The notes under the pieces are model-generated. The model ran no database searches. It was not told the DNA's origin and saw nothing but the letters and a program-made list of their open reading frames with translations. A stretch of DNA of 64,000 bases from Falsiroseomonas algicola. Lineage in GTDB: Bacteria; Pseudomonadota; Alphaproteobacteria; Acetobacterales; Acetobacteraceae. The stretch is taken from positions 496,001 to 560,000 of the forward strand of contig NZ_JAAIKB010000002.1 in NCBI RefSeq assembly GCF_011040385.1. The letters are read 5' to 3'. The translations under genes were made by a program, and so were the position numbers. Of the stretch, positions 7,854 through 15,818 are shown piece after piece (position 1 is the stretch's first letter; every line of letters begins with the position of its first letter).

Positions 7854-8878
7854 AGGGGCGCTTCGCTCGGCAGATGCCGCTCGACCAGATAGAGGGGGCG
7901 GCCCTTGGTCTCGTTGAAGATGCGGCCGAGATACTCGCCGATGATGCCGAGCGTCATGAGCTGCACGCCGCCGAGGAACAGCACCACCGCCATCAGGCTG
8001 GGATAGCCCGCGACCGGGTTCCCCCAGATCATCGTGCGCAGGATGATCAACAGGCCGTAGCCCGAGGCGAAGACCGCGGTGGCGAGGCCGAGATAGGTCG
8101 CCACCTTCAGCGGTGCCACGGTGAAGGAGGTGATGCCCTCCAGCGACAGGTTCCAGAGCTTCCAGTAGTTCCACTTGGTCTCGCCCGCCGCGCGTGGCGC
8201 ACGGTCGTAGAGCACGGCAACCGAGGGAAAGCCGACCCAGGCGAAGAGGCCCTTCATGAAGCGGTGCTGTTCGCGGAGTGACAGCAGCGCATCCAGCGCC
8301 CGGCGGGACATCAGCCGGAAATCGCCGGTATTGGGCGGCAGCTTCACCTTGCCGCCGATGCGCTGCATGACGCGGTAGAAGGCGCTGGCCGTGGCCTTCT
8401 TGACCCAGGTCTCGCCTTCCCGCACCCGGCGCTGGGCATAGGCGATGTCCACCCCCTGGCCGCGCCAGGCGGCGACGAGGTCCGGGATGACCTCCGGCGG
8501 GTCCTGGAGGTCGGCATCGATGACGATGACGGCCTCGGTTGCCGTGGCGTGGTCGAGGCCCGCGGTCAGCGCGATCTCCTTGCCGAAATTGCGGCTGAGA
8601 TTGACCAGCGCGACGCGCGGGTCGGCGGCGCGCAGCCCCTCCATGATCGGCAGCGTCCGGTCCCGGCTGCCGTCATTCACATAGACGACTTCCCAGGGCA
8701 GGCCGATCGCCTCCATGACCGGGGTGAGCCGGGCGTGGAAGGCGGGCAGGACCTCCTGCTCGTTGTAGGCGGGCACCACGACCGAGAGGGCGGGGCGCGC
8801 CTCGGCCGGGCGGAGGGTGGCGGGCGTCAGGCCGGGGGAGGCGGCCAGCGGCGGGCGGGCGGCGAGTTGCGTGGACAT
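7832..8878 (-). CDS. Membrane-anchored GT2 glycosyltransferase (DPM1/GtrB/ArnC-like)
   Basis: This is a 348-residue protein. Its GT-A domain carries SVVVPAYNEQEVLPAF, VVYVNDGSRDRTL, LSRNFGKEIALTAGLDHA and VIDADLQDPPEVIPDL, the classic polyprenyl-phosphate glycosyltransferase blocks with the DxD-like DAD. Two C-terminal hydrophobic helices (VATYLGLATAVFASGYGLLII and a second ending LGIIGEYLGRIFNE) match the GtrB fold. It probably charges undecaprenyl phosphate with a sugar for a periplasmic GT-C enzyme, for which the neighbouring 6270-7853 protein is a candidate partner. I chose the ATG at 8878, with GGAAGGA about ten bases upstream; a longer frame exists to 8935. Confidence 0.85.
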   Translation of the reverse strand: MSTQLAARPPLAASPGLTPATLRPAEARPALSVVVPAYNEQEVLPAFHARLTPVMEAIGLPWEVVYVNDGSRDRTLPIMEGLRAADPRVALVNLSRNFGKEIALTAGLDHATATEAVIVIDADLQDPPEVIPDLVAAWRGQGVDIAYAQRRVREGETWVKKATASAFYRVMQRIGGKVKLPPNTGDFRLMSRRALDALLSLREQHRFMKGLFAWVGFPSVAVLYDRAPRAAGETKWNYWKLWNLSLEGITSFTVAPLKVATYLGLATAVFASGYGLLIILRTMIWGNPVAGYPSLMAVVLFLGGVQLMTLGIIGEYLGRIFNETKGRPLYLVERHLPSEAPLQRHTTS

Positions 8879-9012
8879 GCGCAATGAATCCTTCCGCCAT
8901 GCGGCGGTTCCACGGCGATCTGCGGGCAGGGGCACGGCAGGTCAACCGGTTTGGTGCCGGGCCGGCGCGCGGGCGTTGACGGCGGGCGGCGCTGCCGCGA
9001 CGATTCCGGCCG

Positions 9013-9528
9013 ATGTCCGCCCCTCCGAAAGCCCCTGGGCCAGCCCCCGAACCTGCCGCCGTCGCAACCATTCGTGACCTGCTGTCCTACCGCATCCACC
9101 GCCTGGCGAATGCGCTGAGCCGGGGGGCGGCGCTGCGCTACCGGCAGGAATTCGGCGTCAGCCTGATGGAATGGCGCATCCTGGCCCTGCTGGGCGGCTT
9201 CGCGCCGCTGACCTTGCGCGACCTGGCGCGGGAGAGCGGGCTCGACAAGGCGCAGGCGAGCCGGGCGGTGAAGGCGCTGGTGGAGCGTGGCCTGGTGGAG
9301 CGGGCGCCGGGTTCCACCGACGCGCGGGAGGTGGCGCTGCGCCTGTCCGCGGAGGGCGCGCGGGTTCAGGAGGGGCTGATGCGGGCGGCGCGGGAGCGGG
9401 AGGCGGCGTTCCGGGCCGCGCTGCCGGAGGGTAGCCTGGCGATGCTGGAGGAGGCGATCCGCCTGCTGACGGCCGAGGCGCGGCGCCAGGCCGCGCTGGT
9501 GGATCAGGGACCGCGGGAGCCGGGCTGA
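9013..9528 (+). CDS. MarR-family transcriptional regulator
   Basis: This is a 171-residue winged-helix protein. The core runs LLSYRIHRLANALSRGAALRYRQEFGVSLMEWRILALLG, then the HTH LTLRDLARESGLDKAQASRAV and the wing APGSTDAREVALRLS, all diagnostic for MarR. Flanking helices would form the dimer. It is divergent from the GT2 gene and convergent with the glutathionyl-hydroquinone reductase-like gene, overlapping its end by 25 bases. A role in responding to phenolic compounds is plausible from that neighbour, but the target is not shown by the sequence. Confidence 0.88.
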   Translation: MSAPPKAPGPAPEPAAVATIRDLLSYRIHRLANALSRGAALRYRQEFGVSLMEWRILALLGGFAPLTLRDLARESGLDKAQASRAVKALVERGLVERAPGSTDAREVALRLSAEGARVQEGLMRAAREREAAFRAALPEGSLAMLEEAIRLLTAEARRQAALVDQGPREPG

Positions 9529-10451
9529 GACAGGTCCAGGATGGGCCCCGCCGGCACGATGCCGGAGGGGTTCAGGTGGCGGTGGCTGCCGTAATAGTGA
9601 TGACGGATGTGGTGGAGATCGACCGTCTCCGCCACGCCAGGCCAATGCAGCAGGGACCGCAGGTAGTCGTCGAGGGCGGGGTAGTCGGCGATGCGGCGCA
9701 GGTTGCACTTGAAGTGGCCGTGATAGACGGCGTCGAAGCGGATGAGGGTGGTGAAAAGCCGCCAGTCGGCCTCCGTGATGCGGTCCCCGCAGAGGAAGCG
9801 CTGGCGGGAGAGGCGGTCCTCCAGCCAGTCCAGCGTCTCGAACAGCGGGGTGATGGCGGCGTCATAGGCGGCCTGGCTGCGGGCGAAGCCGCAACGATAG
9901 ACGCCGTTGTTCAGCGTCTCGTAGACCCGGGCATTGACCGCCTCGATCTCGGGCAGCAGGTCCGCGGGCGCGTAGTCGCCGGGTTTGGCGCCGATGGCAT
10001 CGAAGGCTGAGTTCAGGATGCGGATGATCTCAGCCGATTCGTTGTTCACGATGCGGCGGGTGTGGGTGTCCAGCAGAACGGGCACGGTGACGCGGCCGGT
10101 GAAGTCCGGCTTGGCGGCCGTATAGACCTCATGCAGGTGGCGGGCGTGGAAGATGGGGTCGGGCACCACGCCGGGGCCGGGCGCGAAGCCCCAGCCATTC
10201 TCGCCCATGTGCCAATGGGTGACGGAGACGGGGATGAGGTCCGCCAGGCCCTTCAGCGCGTGGAAGATGAGGGTGCGGTGGGCCCAGGGGCAGGCGAGGG
10301 AGACGTAGAGGCGGTAGCGACCGGCCTCCGGCGGGAAGCGCCCTCCGGGTTCGATCCGGTCGCGGAAGCTGGTCGCGGCGCGCTGGAAGGCACCGTCGCT
10401 GCCGGTCTTGCGGTCCTCCGTGGTCCAGATGCCGTCCACCAATTGGCCCAA
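9504..10451 (-). CDS. Glutathionyl-hydroquinone reductase-like glutathione S-transferase (YqjG/PcpF/ECM4 family)
   Basis: This is a 315-residue omega/xi-class GST. The catalytic cysteine lies in YVSLACPWAHRTLIF, about residues 49-63. This is followed by the family-specific THWHMGENGWGF block, the cis-Pro region VTVPVLLDTHTRRIVNNES, and a C-terminal helical domain with GDRITEADWRLFTTLIRFDAVY. Enzymes of this family reduce glutathionyl-hydroquinones with GSH in the cytosol during quinone detoxification or aromatic breakdown. Length is normal. The 3' end overlaps the MarR gene tail to tail, and the 5' side shares a divergent region with the cyclase gene. Confidence 0.9.
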   Translation of the reverse strand: MGQLVDGIWTTEDRKTGSDGAFQRAATSFRDRIEPGGRFPPEAGRYRLYVSLACPWAHRTLIFHALKGLADLIPVSVTHWHMGENGWGFAPGPGVVPDPIFHARHLHEVYTAAKPDFTGRVTVPVLLDTHTRRIVNNESAEIIRILNSAFDAIGAKPGDYAPADLLPEIEAVNARVYETLNNGVYRCGFARSQAAYDAAITPLFETLDWLEDRLSRQRFLCGDRITEADWRLFTTLIRFDAVYHGHFKCNLRRIADYPALDDYLRSLLHWPGVAETVDLHHIRHHYYGSHRHLNPSGIVPAGPILDLSQPGSRGP

Positions 10452-10535
10452 TGCGCGTGCTCCTGCCTGAGAGGTGGGATGTGGGGCTGGACGGGGCGCG
10501 CGTCAGCGGCCCTGATGCGGGTCGTGATGCCTGAA

Positions 10536-10569
10536 GTCTGTCAGGCGCAGATAGAAGCGCCCGACAGAC
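10536..10569. promoter_or_regulatory. 13-base inverted repeat in the divergent GST/cyclase intergenic region
   Basis: GTCTGTCAGGCGC (10536-10548) faces GCGCCCGACAGAC (10557-10569) across eight bases, with one mismatch. It lies between the divergent starts at 10451 (GST) and 10648 (cyclase). As DNA it suits a symmetric operator, and as RNA it would fold into a strong stem. A T-rich stretch (CCTTTTGGTTT) follows on the plus strand, so a terminator reading is possible. However, no plus-strand gene ends just upstream. Confidence 0.45.
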
Positions 10570-10647
10570 TCTAGCCTTTTGGTTTGTCGTGCGATTCACG
10601 CCTTTCGGCGATTCCGCCTCAGGCGATCGCACTCCAGGGAGGGATGC

Positions 10648-11337
10648 ATGGAATTCGTCGATCTGAGCCGGGAGATCTTCCACCGGACGCAGACCCACCC
10701 CTCCCACCCGCCGGTGGTGATGACGGTGTGGAACGACCATGCGGAGAAGAAGGTGGCGGGGAAGACCACCTTCAGCAGCAAGGCGATGTCGCTGGCGATG
10801 AGCGACCATGCGGGGACGCATGTCGACGCGCCGGTGCATTTCGACCCGCGCCCGGGCGCGGCCTCCATCGACCAGGTGCCGCTGGAAAAGTTCTACACCC
10901 AGGGCATCTGCCTGGACCTGTCGCATGTGCCCCTGAAGCACGCGATCGAGGTGGCGGAGATGGAGGCGGCGCTGGCGGCGAGCGGGCAGGAGATCCGGCC
11001 CGGCGACACGGTGCTGATCCATATGGGCGTGAATGCGCGGCTGCTCGGCAAGCCGGGCTACCTGCATGATTTCCCGGGCCTGGCGCTGGAGAGCGTGCAT
11101 TGGCTGGCTGATCGCGGGATCGGCATGTTCGGGGTTGAGGCGATCAGCCCGGCGCCGGAGGGGGAGCCCAACTTCCTGGCGCATATGGCCTGCGCCGAGC
11201 GGGGCATCACGCATATCGAGTGCCTGTATAACCTGGAGGCGCTGGTCGGCCGCGGGCGGTTCCGCTTCGTGGCCTTCCCCCTGAAGATCCGGGGCGGGAC
11301 GGCGAGCCCGATCCGGGCGGTGGCCATCTTCGAATAG
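10648..11337 (+). CDS. Cyclase-family metal hydrolase (kynurenine formamidase-like)
   Basis: This is a 229-residue protein with the family signature DHAGTHVDAPVHFDP (about residues 52-66), whose His and Asp ligands bind the metal. It also has PGDTVLIHMGVNARL and a C-terminal FVAFPLKIRGGTASPIRAVA that closes the fold. Members hydrolyse N-formylkynurenine, isatin or other amides and lactams, so the substrate here is open. The start at 10648 follows a GGAGGGA-type ribosome site (AGGGAGGGATGC). It stands alone on the plus strand, divergent from the GST. Confidence 0.85.
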   Translation: MEFVDLSREIFHRTQTHPSHPPVVMTVWNDHAEKKVAGKTTFSSKAMSLAMSDHAGTHVDAPVHFDPRPGAASIDQVPLEKFYTQGICLDLSHVPLKHAIEVAEMEAALAASGQEIRPGDTVLIHMGVNARLLGKPGYLHDFPGLALESVHWLADRGIGMFGVEAISPAPEGEPNFLAHMACAERGITHIECLYNLEALVGRGRFRFVAFPLKIRGGTASPIRAVAIFE

Positions 11338-11372
11338 GGGCGGCGGCCCGGTTTCGCTGGCCCCGGCGCGAT

Positions 11373-11387
11373 GTTCCTGCTATGTTC
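11373..11387. promoter_or_regulatory. Candidate LexA (SOS) box, alphaproteobacterial type
   Basis: The bases read GTTC-CTGCTAT-GTTC, a direct repeat with exactly seven bases between, which is the established LexA consensus in alphaproteobacteria. The second half-site also forms part of a perfect palindrome, ATGTTC-G-GAACAT (11382-11394). The 157-base gap from 11338 to 11494 contains no recognisable SOS gene. Both flanking genes end into it. A small stem (GTGCT/AGCAC, 11434-11446) follows. Confidence 0.55.
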
Positions 11388-11494
11388 GGAACATCAACGC
11401 CACCCCTGCGCCCGGCGGGGGCCCTCGGAATCGGTGCTAAAAGCACTAAAAGGGCTAAATCCGCTGTACCGGCCGCCGACTTCCAGATGCGCGC

Positions 11495-12541
11495 TCAGCG
11501 GCTGCAGGCGGCGCCGCCGAGCACGCAGAACTTGGCGCAATGGGGGTGGTTGAGCGCGACCGGGCGCGCGGCCTCCGCCAGGGTGGCGCCCAGCTCGAAC
11601 TGGCTGTCATAGGGCAGCAGGGTGCAGGCGATGACGGCCGGCGCCGCGGCGCCGCGGCGCTTCACCACCATGCGGGATGACGCGCACATCAGGCTGTCCG
11701 GGGATTTGTTCAGGATGCCCCAGCAGGCCTCGGTGATCTCCGGCACATCCACCCGGGCATCCATTTCCGGGAAAAGCATCAACGCGACGGGGTCGCTTGC
11801 GTCGATCGGGATGGCGTGGGCGGCGAAGAGGGTGGCGAAGCCGGCGCGCATCGCGGCTTCGTCCTGGCCGCCGAAGCTGGCGCGGCCGGCGACGTTCAGC
11901 CGGAACCCTTCCCGGGCGAGCCAGGCCAGGCCTTCCATGGTCTTCGCGAAGCTGCCCTCGCCGCGTTCGGCATCGTGGTGGCGGGCCTCGAAATGGTCGA
12001 GGCTGACGCGGATCGTCAGGCGGTCCGTGCCGAAGCGGTCGCGAAGCTCCAGCAGCGGCTGCGCGTAGCGGCGCATCGGCTGCATGGCGTTGGTGAGGAC
12101 CAGGGCGCGCAGGCCCGGGCGGGACAGGACGTCGGCCAGCATCGGCACCAGGGCCGGGTTCATGAAGGGCTCGCCGCCGGTGAAGCCGACTTCCTCCAGG
12201 GCCAAGCCGTCCGCCTCGGCCTCGTCCAGGAAGGTCGTGACATCGGCGGCCGAGAGGTAGGAGAGCGCGTCGTTGCGCGGACTGCTCTCGATGTAGCAGC
12301 CCTGGCAGGTGATGTTGCAGAGCGTGCCGGTGTTGAACCAGAGGGTGCGCAGCCCCGTCAGCGCCACGGTCGCACGGCGCTCCCCCTTCAGCGTGGTGAC
12401 GGGGTCCTGGAACTTGCCGGGGAGGAGCGGCTTCGGCAGGGCGATGGACAAGGGCGGTGCTTTCGACGCGGTAGCCTGAAGATAGGGCTTCGCGCGGAAT
12501 AGGGGAGGGGTTACGCGGCCTCCCGCCCCGCGGCGTACCAC
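11495..12541 (-). CDS. Radical SAM protein with a C-terminal cysteine cluster
   Basis: This is a 348-residue reading frame with the [4Fe-4S] motif CNITCQGC (C-x3-C-x2-C) and a following FTGGEPFMNPALVP SAM-binding segment. A second Cys group at the end (HCAKFCVLGGAACS) suggests an auxiliary cluster, as in SPASM/Twitch proteins. The largest frame starts at 12541 and overlaps the permease gene by 31 bases. An in-frame TTG at 12451 is an alternative, as the conserved part only begins after it. It is the last gene of the Rieske/GS/ABC operon. Its substrate is unknown; peptide or cofactor modification is possible. Confidence 0.8.
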   Translation of the reverse strand: MVRRGAGGRVTPPLFRAKPYLQATASKAPPLSIALPKPLLPGKFQDPVTTLKGERRATVALTGLRTLWFNTGTLCNITCQGCYIESSPRNDALSYLSAADVTTFLDEAEADGLALEEVGFTGGEPFMNPALVPMLADVLSRPGLRALVLTNAMQPMRRYAQPLLELRDRFGTDRLTIRVSLDHFEARHHDAERGEGSFAKTMEGLAWLAREGFRLNVAGRASFGGQDEAAMRAGFATLFAAHAIPIDASDPVALMLFPEMDARVDVPEITEACWGILNKSPDSLMCASSRMVVKRRGAAAPAVIACTLLPYDSQFELGATLAEAARPVALNHPHCAKFCVLGGAACSR

Positions 12542-13272
12542 CAGGCGATGAGGCGGCGTTCAAGCGCCACGAAGCCGCGGTTGAGGGCGTAGCCCAGGGC
12601 GGCGAGCAGCACGATCACGCCATACATCTCCGGCGCCCGGCCCGCGAACTGCATCAGGACCAGATAGCTGCCGATGCCCTGTTCGCCCGCGATCATCTCC
12701 GCCACCACGGTCACGACCAGCGCCAGCGCGAGCGCCACGCGGAAGCCGGCGAGGATGGCGGGGAGGGCCGCGGGCAGGATGATGAAGCCAGCGCGGCGGA
12801 GCGGGCCGATGCCGAAGGTGCGGCCCATGGCGATGGAATCGGGCTCCACCGCCTGCACGCCCTGCAGCGTGTTGGTCAGGACGGGGAAGAAGACCGTCAG
12901 CGCGACCACGGTGATCTTCATGGGATCGTCGAGGCCGAGGAACAGCACCAGCGGCGGGATCACGGCCGGCACGGGGATGGGGCGCAGCAGTTCCACCACC
13001 ACGCCGAAGAGCCGGGCCGTGAGGGGGATGAGGGCGAAGGCGAGGCCGGTGAGCACGCCCGCCAGGCCCCCCGCCGCCAGCCCGGCGCCCATGCGCCAGA
13101 GCGAGCCGCAGATGCGGGCGGGGAGTTCGCCCGTCGCCATGTCGGCGGCGAGTGCCGCCAGCACCTGGCTCAGCGCCGGCCAATTGGGGGAATCCACCCA
13201 GCCGAGCCGGGCGGAGGCCTCCCACAGCGCCAGCAGGCCGAGGATGAGCCAGGTGCCGGAGGTGATCCGCAT
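12511..13272 (-). CDS. ABC transporter permease, NitT/TauT (SsuC) type
   Basis: This is a 253-residue membrane protein with about six helices. The cytoplasmic EAA-like loop reads MGRTFGIGPLRRAGFIILP, followed by ALPAILAGFRVAL, which contacts the ATPase. It resembles SsuC/TauC permeases for nitrate, sulfonates or aromatic acids. It shares one base with the stop of the solute-binding protein (TGATG) and is the second permease of the operon, so the transporter is probably a heterodimer. Confidence 0.87.
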   Translation of the reverse strand: MRITSGTWLILGLLALWEASARLGWVDSPNWPALSQVLAALAADMATGELPARICGSLWRMGAGLAAGGLAGVLTGLAFALIPLTARLFGVVVELLRPIPVPAVIPPLVLFLGLDDPMKITVVALTVFFPVLTNTLQGVQAVEPDSIAMGRTFGIGPLRRAGFIILPAALPAILAGFRVALALALVVTVVAEMIAGEQGIGSYLVLMQFAGRAPEMYGVIVLLAALGYALNRGFVALERRLIAWWYAAGREAA

Positions 13273-14237
13273 CAGCCGCGGGCGGTGCGGAAGATGAGGG
13301 AGGCGCTGGCGGGGTAGCGGCCGCCCAATCCGTAGCGCGTCATGGTCGCCACGATCTCATCCAGCTCCGCTGATGTGACCGCCTTCGGATAGGCGGGCAG
13401 CGCGGTGTTCTGCAGCCGCGCGAGGGGGACGCGGGAGAAGGCCGAGATCAGTTCCAGCAGCGCGGGCTGGCCCTGGCGCTCGTTCACCCAGTCCACGCCC
13501 TTGTGCAGCGCGCGGCCGAAACGGTCGAAGAGGTCGCCGTTGCGGGCCAGGTCATCGGCCATGGCGACGTATTGCGCGTTGGTGCCGCCGGGCGCGGTCT
13601 CGCTCATCGGCCAGCCGATGCGCTCCAGCCGGTCGCCATGGGTTTCGAGCGCGGCGGCGACGAAGGGTTCGGAGAAGATGGCGGCATCCACCTGGCCGCC
13701 GGCCAGCGCATCCGCCATCTGCGGGAAGGGGACCTCCACGGTGTTGACGCGGCGCCAGTCGCCGCCGGTCTTCTCCACCCAGGCCATGCCGCGCAGCCAG
13801 ACGATGTTGTTGCGGGTGTTGGAGGCGAGGCGCTTGCCTTCCAGGTCGCGGCCCGTCCGGATGCCGCTGCCCTTGCGCACCAACAGCGCCAGGATGTCCG
13901 GCGGGCTGTCCTTGGCGCGGGAGGCACCGGAGACGAAGCGGAAATCGAGCCCCTCCCGCACGCCGAGCATGATGGAGACAACGTTGGAGAAGACGACGCG
14001 GAACTGGCCCGCGACGAGCCCCGGCAGGCCGGTGGCGCCGCCGGCGGTGGTGGAGGTGTCGATCTCGATTCCCTCGGCGGCGAAAAAGCCTTCCCGGATC
14101 GCGGCATGCAGCGGCGCCACGTCCAGCACGGGGATGACGCTGACGCGCATGCGGGTCAGCGCGCCCTGCGCGAAGGCGGGGGCGGCGAGCGGTGTCGCGA
14201 GCGCGGCGGCCAGCGCGGTGCGGCGGGTGAGGCTCAT
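13272..14237 (-). CDS. ABC transporter solute-binding protein, NMT1/THI5-like
   Basis: This is a 321-residue periplasmic protein. The start at 14237 has AGGAGA just upstream and gives a signal peptide MSLTRRTALAAALATPLAAP with an Ala-Phe-Ala-Gln cleavage region. The twin arginine (TRRTALA) hints at Tat export, but the motif is weak. The mature part has SVIPVLDVAPLHAAIREGFF, AGGATGLPGLVAGQFRVVFSN and GGQVDAAIFSEPF, typical of SsuA/TauA-like binding proteins for small organic anions or thiamine precursors. It sits between the two permease genes. The ligand is unknown, perhaps the aromatic or amine substrate of the adjacent Rieske/GS pair. Confidence 0.87.
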   Translation of the reverse strand: MSLTRRTALAAALATPLAAPAFAQGALTRMRVSVIPVLDVAPLHAAIREGFFAAEGIEIDTSTTAGGATGLPGLVAGQFRVVFSNVVSIMLGVREGLDFRFVSGASRAKDSPPDILALLVRKGSGIRTGRDLEGKRLASNTRNNIVWLRGMAWVEKTGGDWRRVNTVEVPFPQMADALAGGQVDAAIFSEPFVAAALETHGDRLERIGWPMSETAPGGTNAQYVAMADDLARNGDLFDRFGRALHKGVDWVNERQGQPALLELISAFSRVPLARLQNTALPAYPKAVTSAELDEIVATMTRYGLGGRYPASASLIFRTARG

Positions 14238-14251
14238 GCGATGTCTCCTGT

Positions 14252-15013
14252 TCAGCGCCGCTGCCAATGCAGCGCGCGACGTTCGGCGAGGATGAAAAGC
14301 CAGTTCAGCGCGAGGCCCAGCACGGCGAGGATGACGAGCCAGGCATACATGTCGCGCACGCGGAAACTCCGCTGCATGTCGAGAATGAGGAAGCCGAGGC
14401 CGCCCTCGCCTGCCAGCATCTCCGACAGCACGGCCAGCACCATGGCGAGGCCGAGGCTGATGCGCATGCCGGCGAGCACCAGCGGCAGCGCGGCGGGCAG
14501 GACGAGGTGCAGCAGCGTGTGGCGTGCGGGCCAGCCATGGGTGCGCGCGGCATCCAGCATCACGCGATCCACGCCGCGCACGCCCTGCAGCGTGTTCACC
14601 AGCACGGGGAAGGTGACGACCAGCGCGACGGAGGTGACCTTCATGGCGAAGCCGATGCCGAGGAAGAGCATCAGCGGCGGCACCAGCGCGGATTTAGGAA
14701 TCGGGCGGACCAGTTCCACCAGCGGCTCCAGCAGCCGGAAGACGGATGGCCACCATCCCATGGCGAGGCCGGCCGCGATGCCGATGGCGCTGCCGATGGC
14801 GAAGCCGGTGAAGACCAGGCGCAGCGTCTGCATCATCGGCGCCATCGCATCGCCGCTGGCCAGCAGGTCCCAGAGGCGGAGCGCAATGGTGCTGGGTGCC
14901 GGCATCAGCGCGCGCCGGATGAGGCCGGCCTCGACGGCCCATTCCAGGCCCAGCAGCAGCGCGGCCAGCACCACCAGGCCCGAGAGCGGCGCCAGCAGGC
15001 GGTCAACCCGCAT
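14252..15013 (-). CDS. ABC transporter permease, NitT/TauT (SsuC) type
   Basis: This is a 253-residue six-helix permease with the coupling loop DAARTHGWPARHTLLHLVLP followed by AALPLVLAGMRISLGL. It is similar in length and layout to the permease at 12511-13272, so the pair probably arose by duplication and forms the channel together. The start overlaps the ATPase gene by 11 bases, and the stop lies 14 bases before the binding protein start. Confidence 0.87.
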   Translation of the reverse strand: MRVDRLLAPLSGLVVLAALLLGLEWAVEAGLIRRALMPAPSTIALRLWDLLASGDAMAPMMQTLRLVFTGFAIGSAIGIAAGLAMGWWPSVFRLLEPLVELVRPIPKSALVPPLMLFLGIGFAMKVTSVALVVTFPVLVNTLQGVRGVDRVMLDAARTHGWPARHTLLHLVLPAALPLVLAGMRISLGLAMVLAVLSEMLAGEGGLGFLILDMQRSFRVRDMYAWLVILAVLGLALNWLFILAERRALHWQRR

Positions 15014-15776
15014 GGCGCGCCAGCAGCCTTTCCAGCAAATGGTGGCGGAGTTCGAGGAAGCGTGGGTGTTCGCGCGTCGCGATCGGGTCGCGTGGGCGGG
15101 GGAGGGCGACCGCGATCTCCTCCGCCACCGTGGTGGGGCGGTTGGTCAGGACGATGATGCGGTCGGCGAGCTGGATCGCTTCCTCCACATCATGCGTCAC
15201 CAGCATCACGGTCAGGCGGCGGCGGGACCAGATGTCGAGCACGAGGGATTGCAGGTCGAGCCGCGTCAGCGCGTCCACCGCGCTGAAGGGTTCGTCCATC
15301 AGCAGCATCGCAGGCTCGGCCGCCAGCGCGCGGGCGATGGCGACGCGCTGCTGCATGCCGCCCGACAATTGCCAGGGGAAATGGTCGCCGAAACCCTCGA
15401 GTCCGACGAGCTTCAGCGGCTCATCCGCAGCCTCCCGCGCGCGGCGGCGGCCGAGGCGGTGTTCGGTGGCGAAGGCGACATTGTCCCGCACGCTGCGCCA
15501 GGGCAGCAGGGACCGGCTGTATTGCTGGAAGACATAGACCGCTTCCGGCGGCGGCGCGTTGACGGGGCGGCCGGCGATCCGCACGGCGCCGCTGGTGGGC
15601 GGCAGCAGGCCAGCGGCCATCTGCAACAGCGTCGATTTGCCGCAGCCGGAGGGACCCAGCACCGCGAGGAACTCGCCCTCCTGCACGGAAAGCGAGACGC
15701 GATCCATCACGCGCGCTGGTGGGCCGCCGCGCGTCGGGTATTCCTTCGTGACCTCATCCAGTTCCAGGAACCGCAT
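15003..15776 (-). CDS. ABC transporter ATP-binding protein, NitT/TauT (SsuB) type
   Basis: This is a 257-residue ATPase with Walker A GPSGCGKST, Q-loop FQQYSRSLLPW, signature LSGGMQQRVAIARAL, Walker B AMLLMDEPF and the H-switch LVTHDVEEAI, all intact. It drives uptake through the two downstream permeases. The gene follows the GS-like gene by 42 bases and overlaps the next permease, so it is co-transcribed with them. Confidence 0.92.
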   Translation of the reverse strand: MRFLELDEVTKEYPTRGGPPARVMDRVSLSVQEGEFLAVLGPSGCGKSTLLQMAAGLLPPTSGAVRIAGRPVNAPPPEAVYVFQQYSRSLLPWRSVRDNVAFATEHRLGRRRAREAADEPLKLVGLEGFGDHFPWQLSGGMQQRVAIARALAAEPAMLLMDEPFSAVDALTRLDLQSLVLDIWSRRRLTVMLVTHDVEEAIQLADRIIVLTNRPTTVAEEIAVALPRPRDPIATREHPRFLELRHHLLERLLARHAG

Positions 15777-15818
15777 CGTGTCTTCCGTTCAGAGGAATCC
15801 GTGCGGCGTTTTCCGCCC

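Noticed and set aside
8944-8951. AACCGGTT palindrome upstream of the MarR gene
   Set aside because: Eight bases is too short for a typical MarR operator and is readily expected by chance in this GC-rich DNA.
11371-11612. Short plus-strand frames next to the LexA-type box
   Set aside because: Their translations are Arg/Pro/Ser-rich, have no family signal and run into the radical SAM gene. They are kept only as a possibility within the orphan SOS-box finding.
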